Assembly: GCF_014842265.1 (NCBI RefSeq)
Contig: NZ_JACYVI010000018.1
Location: 21,429 to 85,428, forward strand
Source of the DNA: Pseudomonas sp. CFBP 13711
Lineage (GTDB): Bacteria; Pseudomonadota; Gammaproteobacteria; Pseudomonadales; Pseudomonadaceae
Reading direction: 5' to 3'
Length of the DNA stretch: 64,000 nucleotides
The translations under genes were made by a program, and so were the position numbers. Positions 53,191-62,093 of this stretch are shown here, one piece after another. The notes under the pieces were generated by a model that saw nothing but the letters and a program-made list of their open reading frames with translations, did no database searches and was not told the DNA's origin. Numbering within the stretch: the stretch's first letter is position 1; the number at the start of each line of letters is the position of its first letter.

Positions 53191-53952
53191 ATGAGCATGA
53201 CGTTTTCCGGTCAGGTCGCGTTGGTCACCGGCGCCGCGGCGGGTATTGGCCGAGCGACCGCGCTGGCGTTTGCCGAACACGGTCTGAAAGTGCTGGTGGT
53301 GGATCTGGACAGCGAGGGAGGAGAGGGCACGGCCGAATTGATTCGTCAGGCGGGCGGCGAAGCGCTGTTTCTGCGGTACGACGTAACAAAGGACGCCCAA
53401 GTGCAGCAGGTGATGGCCCAGGTCGTGGACGCCTACGGCCGCGTCGATTACGCCTTCAACAACGCCGGCATCGAAATCGAGAAGGGCCGACTCGCCGAAG
53501 GCAGCGAAGCCGAGTTCGACGCGATCATGGGTGTCAACGTCAAGGGCGTCTGGCTGTGCATGAAGTACCAGTTGCCGCTGATGCTGGTCCAGGGCGGCGG
53601 GGCAATCGTCAACACGGCATCGGTTGCCGGGCTGGGCGCGGCGCCGAAGATGAGCATCTACAGCGCGTCCAAGCACGCAGTGATCGGTTTGACCAAATCG
53701 GCCGCCATCGAGTACGCCAAGAAACACATCCGCGTGAACGCCGTATGCCCGGCGGTGATCGACACCGACATGTTCCGCCGCGCCCACGAAGCCGACCCGC
53801 GCAAGGCCGAATTCGCCGCGACCATGCACCCGGTCGGGCGGATCGGCAAAGTCGAAGAAATCGCCGCCGCCGTGCTCTACCTGTGCAGCGACGGCGCCGC
53901 GTTCACCACCGGGCATTCACTGGCGGTAGACGGGGGCGTGACGGCGTTCTGA
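53191..53952 (+). CDS. Short-chain dehydrogenase/reductase
   Basis: This 253-residue classical SDR starts at ATG 53191 after AAAAAGGA. It shows TGAAAGIG (13-20) for cofactor binding, NNAG (90-93), and the S144-Y157-K161 triad (YSASK). Aspartates around VVDLD (35-40) favour NAD over NADP. It is alone on the plus strand, divergent from the CurA-like gene. Substrate unknown. Confidence 0.9.
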   Translation: MSMTFSGQVALVTGAAAGIGRATALAFAEHGLKVLVVDLDSEGGEGTAELIRQAGGEALFLRYDVTKDAQVQQVMAQVVDAYGRVDYAFNNAGIEIEKGRLAEGSEAEFDAIMGVNVKGVWLCMKYQLPLMLVQGGGAIVNTASVAGLGAAPKMSIYSASKHAVIGLTKSAAIEYAKKHIRVNAVCPAVIDTDMFRRAHEADPRKAEFAATMHPVGRIGKVEEIAAAVLYLCSDGAAFTTGHSLAVDGGVTAF

Positions 53953-54043
53953 TCGGTCAGACCGCTCGGCGAAAAAGCAGACCGGCGCTCCCGGCGAGGT
54001 ATTCAGCTAAGCTGCACGGGCTGTCCACCCCCAGGGAATGTCG

Positions 54044-55516
54044 ATGGATCATTTGTGGTTCGCCTATCCGCTGATCAGCGCTGCCGTGCTGCTGGTCATC
54101 GACCTCACGCTCTGGCAGTGGCTGCACCCGCGCTGGCTGCGGCGCAAGCTGGCGTGCCGGCTGGTGCTGTTCGTGCTGTTCAGCATGGCGCTGCTCGATG
54201 GCGGACTCAGCCCGCTGTATCCGGTGCCCGCCGACTGGTCCGTTCCCCGCCATGTGCTGGGCACCATCCTGACCATCGCCTGGTGGCTGTTCGGCGCGCG
54301 GACACTCACCGTGCTCGCCGTCGTGGTCATGGAGCCGCGGATCGGCGGCAAGGGTCATCTGCTGCAAGACGTCATGGGCGCAATCATCTTCCTCGTCGCA
54401 TCAGTGGCGGCGGCCGGCTACGTGCTCGACCTGCCGGTCAAAGGGCTGCTGGCCACCTCCGGCGCCGTGGCGATCATCTTCGGCCTTGCCGTGCAAAGCA
54501 CCCTGGGTGACGTCTTCTCCGGCATCGTCCTCAACGCGACCAAGCCGTTCCGGGTGGACGACTGGATTCGCGTCGACGACATCGAAGGTAAAGTCATCGA
54601 AATCGACTGGCGCTCCACCCATCTGCTGACCTCCGAAGGCAGCATGGCCGTGATCCCCAACGCCATGGCCGCCAAGACCCGCATCGTCAACTTCAGCCGG
54701 CCAGATCATTTCCACTCGGTCACCCTGTCCATCGAATTGTCGACCCGCCTGCGACCCAGCCTGGTGCTGGACTCCCTGGAGAAAGCGCTGCTCGGCTGCC
54801 GCGAATTACTGGCCCAGCCCGCGCCCTCAGCGGTCGTGGTCAAGTCCGGCCTGCGCATCGTCGAATACGAAGTCACCGGCTACGTGAAATCCCGGGACCG
54901 GCGCTCAGCGGTGCGTAACCAACTGTTCGACCTGATCCATCGGCAGCTCGCGTCGACCGAAACCCGCCAGGACCAGCAGCGCGCCGCGACTCGCCAGTCT
55001 GCCGTGCTGAATACCGTGAATGCGCTGCGCATGCTCAGCGACGCCGACCGCGCGCAACTGGAACAGCACATGCGCCTGGGCGCGTATCCGGCGAAAGACG
55101 TCGTGCTCGCCGAGGGCGTGGTGCCTGATGCGCTGTTCATTATTGAGTCCGGGGTGGTATCGGCGTCGCTGCAACGGCCGGACGGCTGGCTGGAAGTGGG
55201 GCGCATGGGGCCGGGTGAGCTGCTTGGTGAAAGCGGGTTTGTTGACGGCACGCCGACGCTGGCGCGGTTCTGCGCGTATACCGACTGCATGATTTATCGC
55301 ATCGACAAGGCCGATCTGGAGCCGTGGTTGGCGGAGCATCCGGAATTGATTGGGGCGCTGGCGGGATTGGCTAAGTTTCGGGCGAAGGCGAGGGCGGCGA
55401 TGTTGGAGGCCAAGCCGGTCGTGGCCGATACGGGTGGGTTTGTTAGTTGGTTGCGCAAGAATGTCAGGCGATTTGAGGTGACGCGCGGGCAGGGGCCGGA
55501 TGACAAGAAGCGCTGA
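54044..55516 (+). CDS. MscS-type mechanosensitive channel with C-terminal cyclic-nucleotide-binding domain
   Basis: From ATG 54044 (AGGGA 6 bp upstream; ATG 54038 is also possible) this is a 490-residue inner-membrane protein. Several N-terminal helices lead to the MscS pore and beta domain: TSGAVAIIFGLAVQSTLGDV, KPFRVDDWIRVDDIEGKVIE and LLTSEGSMAVIPNAMAA. The C-terminal about 110 residues form a Crp-like cyclic-nucleotide-binding domain (LAEGVVPDALFIIESGVVSA, MGPGELLGESGFVDGTPTLA). Such fusions suggest gating or regulation by a bound nucleotide. Its last 108 bp are duplicated at 61783-61890. Confidence 0.9.
   Translation: MDHLWFAYPLISAAVLLVIDLTLWQWLHPRWLRRKLACRLVLFVLFSMALLDGGLSPLYPVPADWSVPRHVLGTILTIAWWLFGARTLTVLAVVVMEPRIGGKGHLLQDVMGAIIFLVASVAAAGYVLDLPVKGLLATSGAVAIIFGLAVQSTLGDVFSGIVLNATKPFRVDDWIRVDDIEGKVIEIDWRSTHLLTSEGSMAVIPNAMAAKTRIVNFSRPDHFHSVTLSIELSTRLRPSLVLDSLEKALLGCRELLAQPAPSAVVVKSGLRIVEYEVTGYVKSRDRRSAVRNQLFDLIHRQLASTETRQDQQRAATRQSAVLNTVNALRMLSDADRAQLEQHMRLGAYPAKDVVLAEGVVPDALFIIESGVVSASLQRPDGWLEVGRMGPGELLGESGFVDGTPTLARFCAYTDCMIYRIDKADLEPWLAEHPELIGALAGLAKFRAKARAAMLEAKPVVADTGGFVSWLRKNVRRFEVTRGQGPDDKKR
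55406..55513. repeat. Direct repeat flanking the accessory island, left copy
   Basis: This stretch is the channel gene 3' end. It matches 61783-61890 with 4 mismatches and no gaps, including GTTAGTTGGTTGCGCAAGAA. The copies enclose an AT-richer 6.3-kb accessory region. Weaker similarity (GGTTGATGAGAAATAAA versus GGTTGTCGAGAAGTAAA, and CTGATCTGAGC) continues about 100 bp past the repeat. Confidence 0.85.
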
Positions 55517-55889
55517 TGAGCCTGCCGGTTGATGAGAAATAAAGCTGGCGCAGTCAGTTTATGGTTCGCAGATGTGGGTTATTAGGTGCAGCTAAGTGCG
55601 TGATCTGAGCCGCGTCGCGGGTAATGAGGCTCAGAAGTGGGCAATAACAGAGAACCGTGGACTCTCTGCTTTGCGCGATAGCAGCCCTTGGTGACTGGCA
55701 ATTTTTTTGCCTAAAGCTGCAGGCAACAATCGGATCAGAGCGGCCTTTGATGCGTGTAGCAAGTCAGGCCTGAGCTGAATTTCTCTAAAAAGTAGTCCTG
55801 CGAATTGAAAATAGCGACAGATAGCCTATACCTAGTTTCGGGATGGGACTCCAACTCCAGAGAATCCGCCCATTTTCGGGGTATGAAAA
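55517..55889. other. Intergenic; no gene seen
   Basis: These 373 bp follow the channel gene. The first about 100 bp resemble sequence downstream of the right-hand repeat. After that the composition becomes more AT-rich. No terminator with a clear T-run and no supported coding sequence was found. Confidence 0.5.
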
Positions 55890-56027
55890 ATGGCAAAAGA
55901 CGAGAAAACCAGCAAAGGCGTGGCGTCTAAGGCAAGCGAGCAATTGAAAGACAAAAAATCTTCACCTGCTGAGAAGTCTGTTGCAGGCTCGGCGCTAACG
56001 CAGGCGCCAGATAAGAAAAAGAAATAA
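55890..56027 (+). CDS. 45-residue lysine-rich small protein
   Basis: This short frame encodes MAKDEKTSKGVASKASEQLK, then KSSPAEKSVAGSALTQAPDK and KKK. It is highly charged, with no hydrophobic core. I recall similar Lys/Ser/Ala-rich small proteins in other Pseudomonas (often with ASxALSQA-like patterns), whose function is unknown. GGGG lies about 8 bp upstream of the ATG. It is the first gene of the accessory island and resembles a disordered or DNA/RNA-binding peptide. Confidence 0.6.
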   Translation: MAKDEKTSKGVASKASEQLKDKKSSPAEKSVAGSALTQAPDKKKK

Positions 56028-56299
56028 TAATGTACTGGGGTAGTTTTATTAAGTGCTGTCAACTTAATAGATTTCGCCCCATTTGATTCTAAGCATTAAT
56101 GAGCACGAGTCTCCGTGTGTTTTTCAAACTACATTCAATTTCTTTTTGCAGGTAGTGTGCTCCGGCCGCCGGTGGCTCTGAATCGATGATGATCCGTATG
56201 GCCAAAAAGAAAAAAAGGGCATGGATGTACTTTTCAAGAAGGAGTGGGGCGAGAAAATTCGCTTTTTTTGTTAGGTGCTTATAGTTAGGGTTTCAACTA

Positions 56300-57052
56300 G
56301 TGGAATATGACGAAGCTATTCAGTATAACGCTCTACAAATTCAACCATGTATTGCTCCATTGATGATCTATCCAAAAGGATTAGATGTGGGTGCCAATGA
56401 GTGGAAATGTGGGGGGACATGTTTTTTCGTAAAATCAGGAGCTGCCACGTATCTTGTCACTGCTGCCCATGTATGGGATGAGGTTGAGAACTGTGGGGCG
56501 GAATTTTTCCCATTGCTCTTACCCGTCAACGGCGCCGAACCAGTGGATATATCAAAATGGCGGATAATATCGAAATCAGCATTTCTCGATATCGCTGTGG
56601 TGGAGGTGCCAACTAGTTTTCAACTCGCCTCTATCGGGAAGGATGCAATAACCTACAACTCTTCGCCTGAAACAAGAGTGGCATTAGATGAGTCAGTTTT
56701 TTTTATGGGATACCCTGGAGAGCATCGAACAGCTGATAGTCTAAAAATAATTTTAAGAATGACCCCTTGCATGGACTTTGTGACCTCCGTAAATGATCGT
56801 GCCTTTTTCATGTCAGACGATTTTCGTGAAAGACAAAGTAGCTCATTTGATCCAGGCGTCAGTGACATAAAATCGTTTGGTGGTTTGTCCGGGTCACCAA
56901 TGCTAGTGGTACGGGATGGGATATTTAACCTAGTGGGCATCTTCATTGAGGGTGGATTTCAAGATGAGGGGATCCACTCTCCTTTTAAGGGGGCTCACTT
57001 TGACTTTATAAATGCTGATGGTTCGCTGGATGAACTTCGTATTCCATATTGA
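56300..57052 (+). CDS. Trypsin-like serine protease domain protein
   Basis: This 250-residue soluble protein starts at GTG 56300. It keeps the chymotrypsin-fold triad: H57 (VTAAHVWD), D97 (FLDIAVVEV) and S197 in GGLSGSPML, a variant of GNSGGP. Five or more cysteines are spread through it. There is no signal peptide, so it should act in the cytoplasm, where trypsin-like domains in bacteria often belong to stress or anti-phage modules. Its AT-rich codon use contrasts with the flanking core genes. Substrate unknown. Confidence 0.75.
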   Translation: MEYDEAIQYNALQIQPCIAPLMIYPKGLDVGANEWKCGGTCFFVKSGAATYLVTAAHVWDEVENCGAEFFPLLLPVNGAEPVDISKWRIISKSAFLDIAVVEVPTSFQLASIGKDAITYNSSPETRVALDESVFFMGYPGEHRTADSLKIILRMTPCMDFVTSVNDRAFFMSDDFRERQSSSFDPGVSDIKSFGGLSGSPMLVVRDGIFNLVGIFIEGGFQDEGIHSPFKGAHFDFINADGSLDELRIPY

Positions 57053-57110
57053 GCAAACGATGTAGGTATCCGCTGAGCAATTGAGTAGTAAGAGCGAAGC
57101 AGCGAAAGAT

Positions 57111-57543
57111 AGGGGCAGATTTATTTTCCGGGAAGTAAGCTGTACCCTCTATGCCGGCTCGCCGCAGGGGCGCCCGTGCCGGGAGGTGTCGCAGCGTGTG
57201 GACTTCGCGCTGCGACAATTGCGCAGCCTAAGTCCGGCCGCAATATCTTCGTCTCTGACGACGGCGGCCGGCGGCTTCACACCCTATCCTCCTGCTCCCT
57301 TAAGCCGGGCTTTGCGGCGGCGTGTGGTAAACGGATTCGCTGTCCGGCAAACCCGGCGTCGCAGTGTGATAGCTGGATGCGTCTTCATCCGAGGAATCAT
57401 CTGTCGGCCCCGGTGGTTGAGCTTATAGAGGGGCAGGTGGCTCCGAAGACGCCGACCCAGGCCGCGCGGCCTCGCTGGAGGGGCCGCCGCTCAACAAATA
57501 AGGTAACTGATTTAATTTTTAGCTGAAATAAATCCGTACCTTT
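57111..57543. mobile_element. Possible miniature element bounded by inverted AT-rich motifs
   Basis: The left boundary AGGGGCAGATTTATTT (57111-57126) faces AAATAAATCCGTACCTTT (57526-57543), roughly its reverse complement. The 400-bp interior is more GC-rich than the surrounding genes. Short frames in it have no start signals or recognisable products. The same 16-bp left boundary occurs at 6886-6901. It might be a repeat or small non-autonomous element. Confidence 0.4.
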
Positions 57544-57555
57544 ATCTCTGGGCGC

Positions 57556-58410
57556 CTATTCTAATCGTTTAGTAAAAAATCCTAATGCCATTTGCTCAGG
57601 CACTGAAGCTGAATACATTTTAAAAGCCGGAGTACGACTTACATAAGCAAAAATTGCCTGCAGTTGTTCATTACTCACAGAAACCTTGTCTTCATAAAGG
57701 CTGAAGAGCGACTCTCGTAGCTCGGCGCTGGTGAAGCTAACGCCTTTTGCAATGGGATCCTCATCAGGGATCGCACTGTCTTCGGTGGATAGAACACTGC
57801 GCGGCGAATGTAGGCCGAGTTTAAAGCGCGTTCCGATCGCGATACGTTCAGTGCCGGCAAGCAGTATAAATGTACAGGCGGATGCACACGTATCTGTATA
57901 TCTAACACCTGACTCTGGTTGAAGCCCGGCAACGCCAAACGACATGTCTCCAACGCAAGTATTGAGCTTATGCTTCTGTATTTCTGAAGCTATTTCAGCT
58001 GCGCTGTCGTTATCCCCTCCGGTCGAGTTCAGGCACACCATATTTACATTCGCATGCGCCTCAAGCAGTTTCGACAGTTTATCTCGAAATATCTTACCGT
58101 CTCCAGGCTGAATAGGCCCTGCTAGATTAAAAGACTGAATACATTGCTCTGCAGCCTGATCGCAGGTTTTGCCGAGCTCAAGCGTGATCTCGCTAGTATC
58201 CGCGAACAACCGATAGACAAGCAATGAGGGACGAAATAGAAAATTACTCCAAGACGAAGGCAGTGCCATCGTTATCGGTGTATACAAAAAAATCTTTAAC
58301 ATCATAAATCCTGCGAAATAAGCCAAGCCTAATCCCGTTACACCCAATGCAGTTCTAACCTTGCTTTTTAGGGCAGGTAGAACCCATTTCTTTATCGACA
58401 ATTTTGACAT
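57556..58410 (-). CDS. Membrane-anchored ClpP/SppA-like periplasmic protein
   Basis: This 284-residue protein has one N-terminal transmembrane segment (about 22-48) and an extracytoplasmic crotonase/ClpP-type domain. The pattern NSTGGDNDSAAEIASEIQKH (128-147), then CASACTFILLAGTERI (175-190), matches the COG3904-like group whose core reads LNSPGG...CASAC. A serine (S177) in CASAC and a histidine (H201) in LGLHSP could form the active site. The five cysteines suggest disulfides in the periplasm. It converges on the boundary element and is AT-rich. Role unknown. Confidence 0.7.
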   Translation of the reverse strand: MSKLSIKKWVLPALKSKVRTALGVTGLGLAYFAGFMMLKIFLYTPITMALPSSWSNFLFRPSLLVYRLFADTSEITLELGKTCDQAAEQCIQSFNLAGPIQPGDGKIFRDKLSKLLEAHANVNMVCLNSTGGDNDSAAEIASEIQKHKLNTCVGDMSFGVAGLQPESGVRYTDTCASACTFILLAGTERIAIGTRFKLGLHSPRSVLSTEDSAIPDEDPIAKGVSFTSAELRESLFSLYEDKVSVSNEQLQAIFAYVSRTPAFKMYSASVPEQMALGFFTKRLE

Positions 58411-58854
58411 GTATATACCCCGTATCAGATGAAAGATGTTTTACGCAAGCCGCCGCTGCACTTCAAGCTAGCACGAATATTCGTATTATTGCATCAATAA
58501 TTAATCCTTAACCCAGAACTAAAGTTAATATTTATTCAGTCATCTATAAGCGGGCTTTTAAAGAGCTTCCCATCATATCTAGCGCCGTGTGAGCAGCCAT
58601 CCATTGATTGCAAAGTTTCAATCTCTCTTGAGGAATGTTCGCTAAGAACAAGGAAGAGCATACTAATTTTTCTAAATAGAACTAAATCTGTTACTGAGGC
58701 TAGTAATGACCAATCTGAGACCCCTGGATGCCCAATGATTTTTTAATAAAGGATGCAATTACTTTCATTAACCTCCGATCCACCAGCTTGCGGCCTGGCT
58801 ACAGGCAGCTTTGGATCGAATTCTACCAGCGGCGACTGACGGCCGCCGAAGCGC
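58411..58854. other. AT-rich intergenic stretch; no supported gene
   Basis: These 444 bp separate the ClpP-like gene from the helicase gene. The frame at 58743-58973 only overlaps the end of the helicase gene out of frame. No clear promoter, palindrome or terminator was identified. Confidence 0.5.
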
Positions 58855-61566
58855 TTAGGTACTCTGTGTAGGCCCCGCCCAGTGCCCGATAAAGTCGCCA
58901 ATTTTCCGCTCGATGTCACTCTCAACTGTCCGCAGCCGAAGGATCGGAATACCACTTTTGGCCAAAATCTCATTTTTCATGGTGTCCCGAGCCGCTTGAA
59001 CAGGTTGGTCGTGGTACCCCCCATCAACCTCAATTACCCCTATCGGCTTCTTGCCAACTTTGAAATAGATCACGAAATCGCAACTGGCGCGCCTCATGAA
59101 CGCCCGCTGGCGCTCCGTCCAGTCGAGGCTACCCGGCGATGCAAGCTTATCTAGCTGGATCTGGGTGTGATATTTCAGTGCCTGATAGGCCGGGGCTGAC
59201 AGCGCCTCGCGCAGTAACTGAGCAATGATCTGCTCGGACTTGTAGCGCGAATCCTCAGCCCTAAGGCGCGCGTCCAAGCGGGCGAGAGACTGGTCGTACT
59301 CGCGGTACAGCAAGTCAAATGCCGATACCACGGGCGCGCGCACGATTTGCTCGCCTTGCGCGTAATAGCTGATGTAGCGGATCAGCGCGGCGATATGGCC
59401 ATTGTTGTCAGTAAACACCTCGTCGCCGGTCACCAGGGTGAAGCGATGTTTGGCCCGCGAAACCGCGACATTGACCATGCGTGGGTCGTCGACGAAAGCC
59501 AGGCGTGTGCGCGCTTGGTTGTAGCGCTTCTTGTCCAGCACTGTGGAGAAGACGATCTCGTTGCATTCACGGCCCTGAAACTTGTGCACGGTGTCTTTGA
59601 CAAAATCCGTCGGCAAGTGCGTGCCGGAAAGGTTAACTTGCGCCCGAAAAGGGGCGATGTAACCGCGGCCGTCGCCGTCCATTACGGCGGCTGGTCCCTC
59701 GTCCTCAAGGACCTTCAGCAGAGAGTCCAATTCCCGAAGATTAGTGTTCTTCCTGGCGTGGTTGCCTCTGGCTGTCACCACCAGGCGCAGGGGGTCTTCG
59801 CCGTTGTCCTCGGTCATTGGCACCAGCGCGTTGTCGTAGAACTGCTGATTGCAGAACTGGATGATCCTGGGGTGGCAGCGGTAATGTTCTTTCAGCAGGG
59901 TTCTGGGCAGGCCGTCCCCGAACACGGCAATGCACGAATCAAGCAGGCTGTAGCGCTCGCAATCGTAGACATCGGCGGGCGCTTGATGCCCGAGTGACAC
60001 AGGTATATGCGGCAACTGTCGGTTGTCTCCAACGACGATCAGATTCTTTGCACAGCCTAGTGGGAGGATGCCTGGCACTATGTCCTGCAAAGAGGCTTCG
60101 TCAATGATCACGTAGTCGAGAACCGCTCCCGGCGCGATGGAGTTCACGATCGAATGCGTGCCGCTGCCAAGGATAGGGAAGCGCTTCACAAAGACGTCGA
60201 AATGCTTGCAGTAAGTTTTGGCATCAAAGCTATCCGCCGGCGGTTCCTGAAGTTGCAGATGCTGCTTCAGATGGTGCATAGATGCGGATGTTAGTTCGTT
60301 CAGCAAGGCTGTGAAATTCGCACATGCCAACGATTCACGGCACGCCCGCAGTTCCGCTTCCTTGTCCCGAAGCGACTCATCGTAGTAATGCATCTGCAAT
60401 GCTTGGAAAACAGCCATGCGCGCTTCGCTATCGGCGAATGGCTTGGTACGAAAGATTCTGAATTTGAACAGTAGCTCGATTCGGTCTTTGAGATGAATGC
60501 GCTGCTCGCCGAGGTAAGCCAGGTAGGCCATGAGGTCCGTAGTCTTGCGCGGTGTCAGGCCGTACTTGTCGAGCGAGCCTGTGAGCTGCACATCGCTTTC
60601 TGCTTGCCATTGCTGCAAGTGGCGTCGCTCAATGACCAGCTCGTCCAGCTCAATTTGCAGTTGTGCCGCCCTGTTGTGGTCTTGCAAATGCTGCTTCAAG
60701 CGGGTCAACAACGCCTGGATATCCTCTAGGGACGGTGCGGGCTCAGGCGCGCTTGTTGGCCAGGCAGGCAGGTCAGCGAAGAAGGCCTCACGTTTTTTCT
60801 GGTTCCCGAGTTGGGCGACCAAGTGGCCCAGGCCGTACTTCTCCAGCTTTTCATAGACGTTCTCTACGGCGGCATTGTTGTTCGACAGCACCGCTACCGT
60901 CTGCCCACGTAACAGAATATTGGCCAGTATATTGAGGATTGTCTGGGTCTTGCCGGTCCCTGGCGGGCCCTCGATTACGCTGACTTGCGCGCTGAACGCT
61001 CGCTCGACCGCCTGAAGCTGACTCTCGTTAAGCCCGAACGGGTAAATAAGCCCTTGACCCGGCGTCAGCGTGCCGTTGCGGCCCGTACAATAGGCGTCCA
61101 ACGCGGTACCAGCGATGGCGGGAAGTTTGTTGAGCTGGCGCACCACATTGTCGGCAATTTCGCGATCGGTTTTGGACTCGGCTTGATCCCGCCGGGCATT
61201 CGCCACGATGGTGAAATAGCGGAAGACCGGCGTTTCCTTCATCAATGTCGGCGCGGTCAAACAGATGCTGTCCATCTTGTAGACATAGGGCTTTTCGGCG
61301 CCTGGGTAGTGCACTACGGCGTATCGCTCGTCGTAAATCGTAACCTTGGCAATGGGCGTAGCTATCATGCTGCCGGGCTTTTGCAGCAATACATTGGTCA
61401 ACTCGCGGCTGGGCGAAACCTGGCAGTTACTGAGCGGGCGGGTGTATTTTTTCTTGGAAGGGAAGTGACAGGTCAGTTCCAGCGTTTTGTACTTGTCGCT
61501 CCAGCGAATCGTCCAGTCGCTGATCGTTGCGGTCTTGTCCTCACCATCCACCTTTATCGAAGCCAT
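58855..61566 (-). CDS. SF1 (Upf1-like) helicase with C-terminal DUF2726-type nuclease domain
   Basis: From ATG 61566 this is a 903-residue protein. The helicase has Walker A EGPPGTGKT (about 200-207), Walker B IIDEAS (about 489), HYRCHP (561-566), KFQGRE (662-667) and NVAVSRAK (near 700). The helicase lobes are separated by a coiled, Gln/Leu-rich insertion (about 280-440). Residues about 770-890 look like DUF2726, a PD-(D/E)XK-type nuclease fold, with D in RASCDFVIYFK, E and D in VIEVDGG, and K in DTMKNEIL. This architecture suits a solo defence or nucleic-acid-processing enzyme. An upstream ATG (61587) is also possible. Confidence 0.82.
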   Translation of the reverse strand: MASIKVDGEDKTATISDWTIRWSDKYKTLELTCHFPSKKKYTRPLSNCQVSPSRELTNVLLQKPGSMIATPIAKVTIYDERYAVVHYPGAEKPYVYKMDSICLTAPTLMKETPVFRYFTIVANARRDQAESKTDREIADNVVRQLNKLPAIAGTALDAYCTGRNGTLTPGQGLIYPFGLNESQLQAVERAFSAQVSVIEGPPGTGKTQTILNILANILLRGQTVAVLSNNNAAVENVYEKLEKYGLGHLVAQLGNQKKREAFFADLPAWPTSAPEPAPSLEDIQALLTRLKQHLQDHNRAAQLQIELDELVIERRHLQQWQAESDVQLTGSLDKYGLTPRKTTDLMAYLAYLGEQRIHLKDRIELLFKFRIFRTKPFADSEARMAVFQALQMHYYDESLRDKEAELRACRESLACANFTALLNELTSASMHHLKQHLQLQEPPADSFDAKTYCKHFDVFVKRFPILGSGTHSIVNSIAPGAVLDYVIIDEASLQDIVPGILPLGCAKNLIVVGDNRQLPHIPVSLGHQAPADVYDCERYSLLDSCIAVFGDGLPRTLLKEHYRCHPRIIQFCNQQFYDNALVPMTEDNGEDPLRLVVTARGNHARKNTNLRELDSLLKVLEDEGPAAVMDGDGRGYIAPFRAQVNLSGTHLPTDFVKDTVHKFQGRECNEIVFSTVLDKKRYNQARTRLAFVDDPRMVNVAVSRAKHRFTLVTGDEVFTDNNGHIAALIRYISYYAQGEQIVRAPVVSAFDLLYREYDQSLARLDARLRAEDSRYKSEQIIAQLLREALSAPAYQALKYHTQIQLDKLASPGSLDWTERQRAFMRRASCDFVIYFKVGKKPIGVIEVDGGYHDQPVQAARDTMKNEILAKSGIPILRLRTVESDIERKIGDFIGHWAGPTQST

Positions 61567-61709
61567 CTTCCCTATCCCTATGCGCATGACGTCCGGCTTG
61601 CTTTGCGCCGAACGTTACCTTTCTCCTAAGGGGAATAGTGCCATCGTTGCATGCAAGGTCGATAGCCGGTTAATGCGTTTAGTCCTCTCCCGTGGTTCAG
61701 CGTAGAGAG

Positions 61710-61742
61710 ATGGATTTATTTTCTGAGTTAAATAAATCCCTC
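61710..61742. repeat. AT-rich hairpin of the boundary-motif family
   Basis: GGATTTATTT (61712-61721) and AAATAAATCC (61730-61739) form a perfect 10-bp stem with an 8-bp loop. The arms carry the same core as 57111-57126 and 57526-57543, as if two boundary motifs had been joined head to head. It lies 44 bp inside the right-hand direct repeat. Confidence 0.7.
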
Positions 61743-61782
61743 CACTTATCGATGCATTTCCACTGCACCCTGTCCATCGAAG

Positions 61783-61890
61783 GAAGCCAAGCCGGTGGTG
61801 GCCGATTCGGGTGGGTTTGTTAGTTGGTTGCGCAAGAATGTCAGGCGATTTGAGGTGACGCGCGGGCAGGGGCCGGATGACAAAAAGCGC
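61783..61890. repeat. Direct repeat flanking the accessory island, right copy
   Basis: This is a second copy of the 3' end of the MscS-type channel gene (see 54044-55516), matching 55406-55513 at 104 of 108 positions. It continues in frame to a TAA at 61891-61893, where the full gene has TGA. No gene body precedes it. It may be the original chromosomal 3' end displaced by insertion of the island, or a duplicate. Confidence 0.85.
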
Positions 61891-62052
61891 TAACCAAGAC
61901 AGCGGGTTGTCGAGAAGTAAAACTCTCGCAGGCAACTGACACCCGCCCGAGGCGTACCTCGGATGCTGCTGAACGCCTGATCTGAGCTTTGCCTCGGGCG
62001 CTTGGGCCTACCTGCTGGCTGACCTGAATTCGACTCATCGAAAGCCACTTGA

Positions 62053-62084
62053 TCCCAAGGGAATGATGATGCCTATCCCTTGGG
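62053..62084 (-). terminator. Inverted repeat downstream of the TonB receptor
   Basis: CCCAAGGGAATG and a later TCCCTTGGG form a 9-bp stem 10 bp past the receptor's stop codon. No strong T-run follows on the minus strand, so it is a weak or non-canonical terminator. Confidence 0.5.
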
Positions 62085-62093
62085 AGCGCTGAC

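Noticed and set aside
57176..57526. 116-residue frame in the possible miniature element
   Set aside because: No ribosome-binding site and repeat-like context. It could be a degraded gene, but coding cannot be supported.
58743..58973. Small minus-strand gene at the helicase 3' end
   Set aside because: It overlaps the helicase C-terminus out of frame and has no recognisable features.
61783..61893. Small gene encoding the channel C-terminus
   Set aside because: It is a duplicated gene end with no start codon or upstream domain, so it is treated as a repeat.
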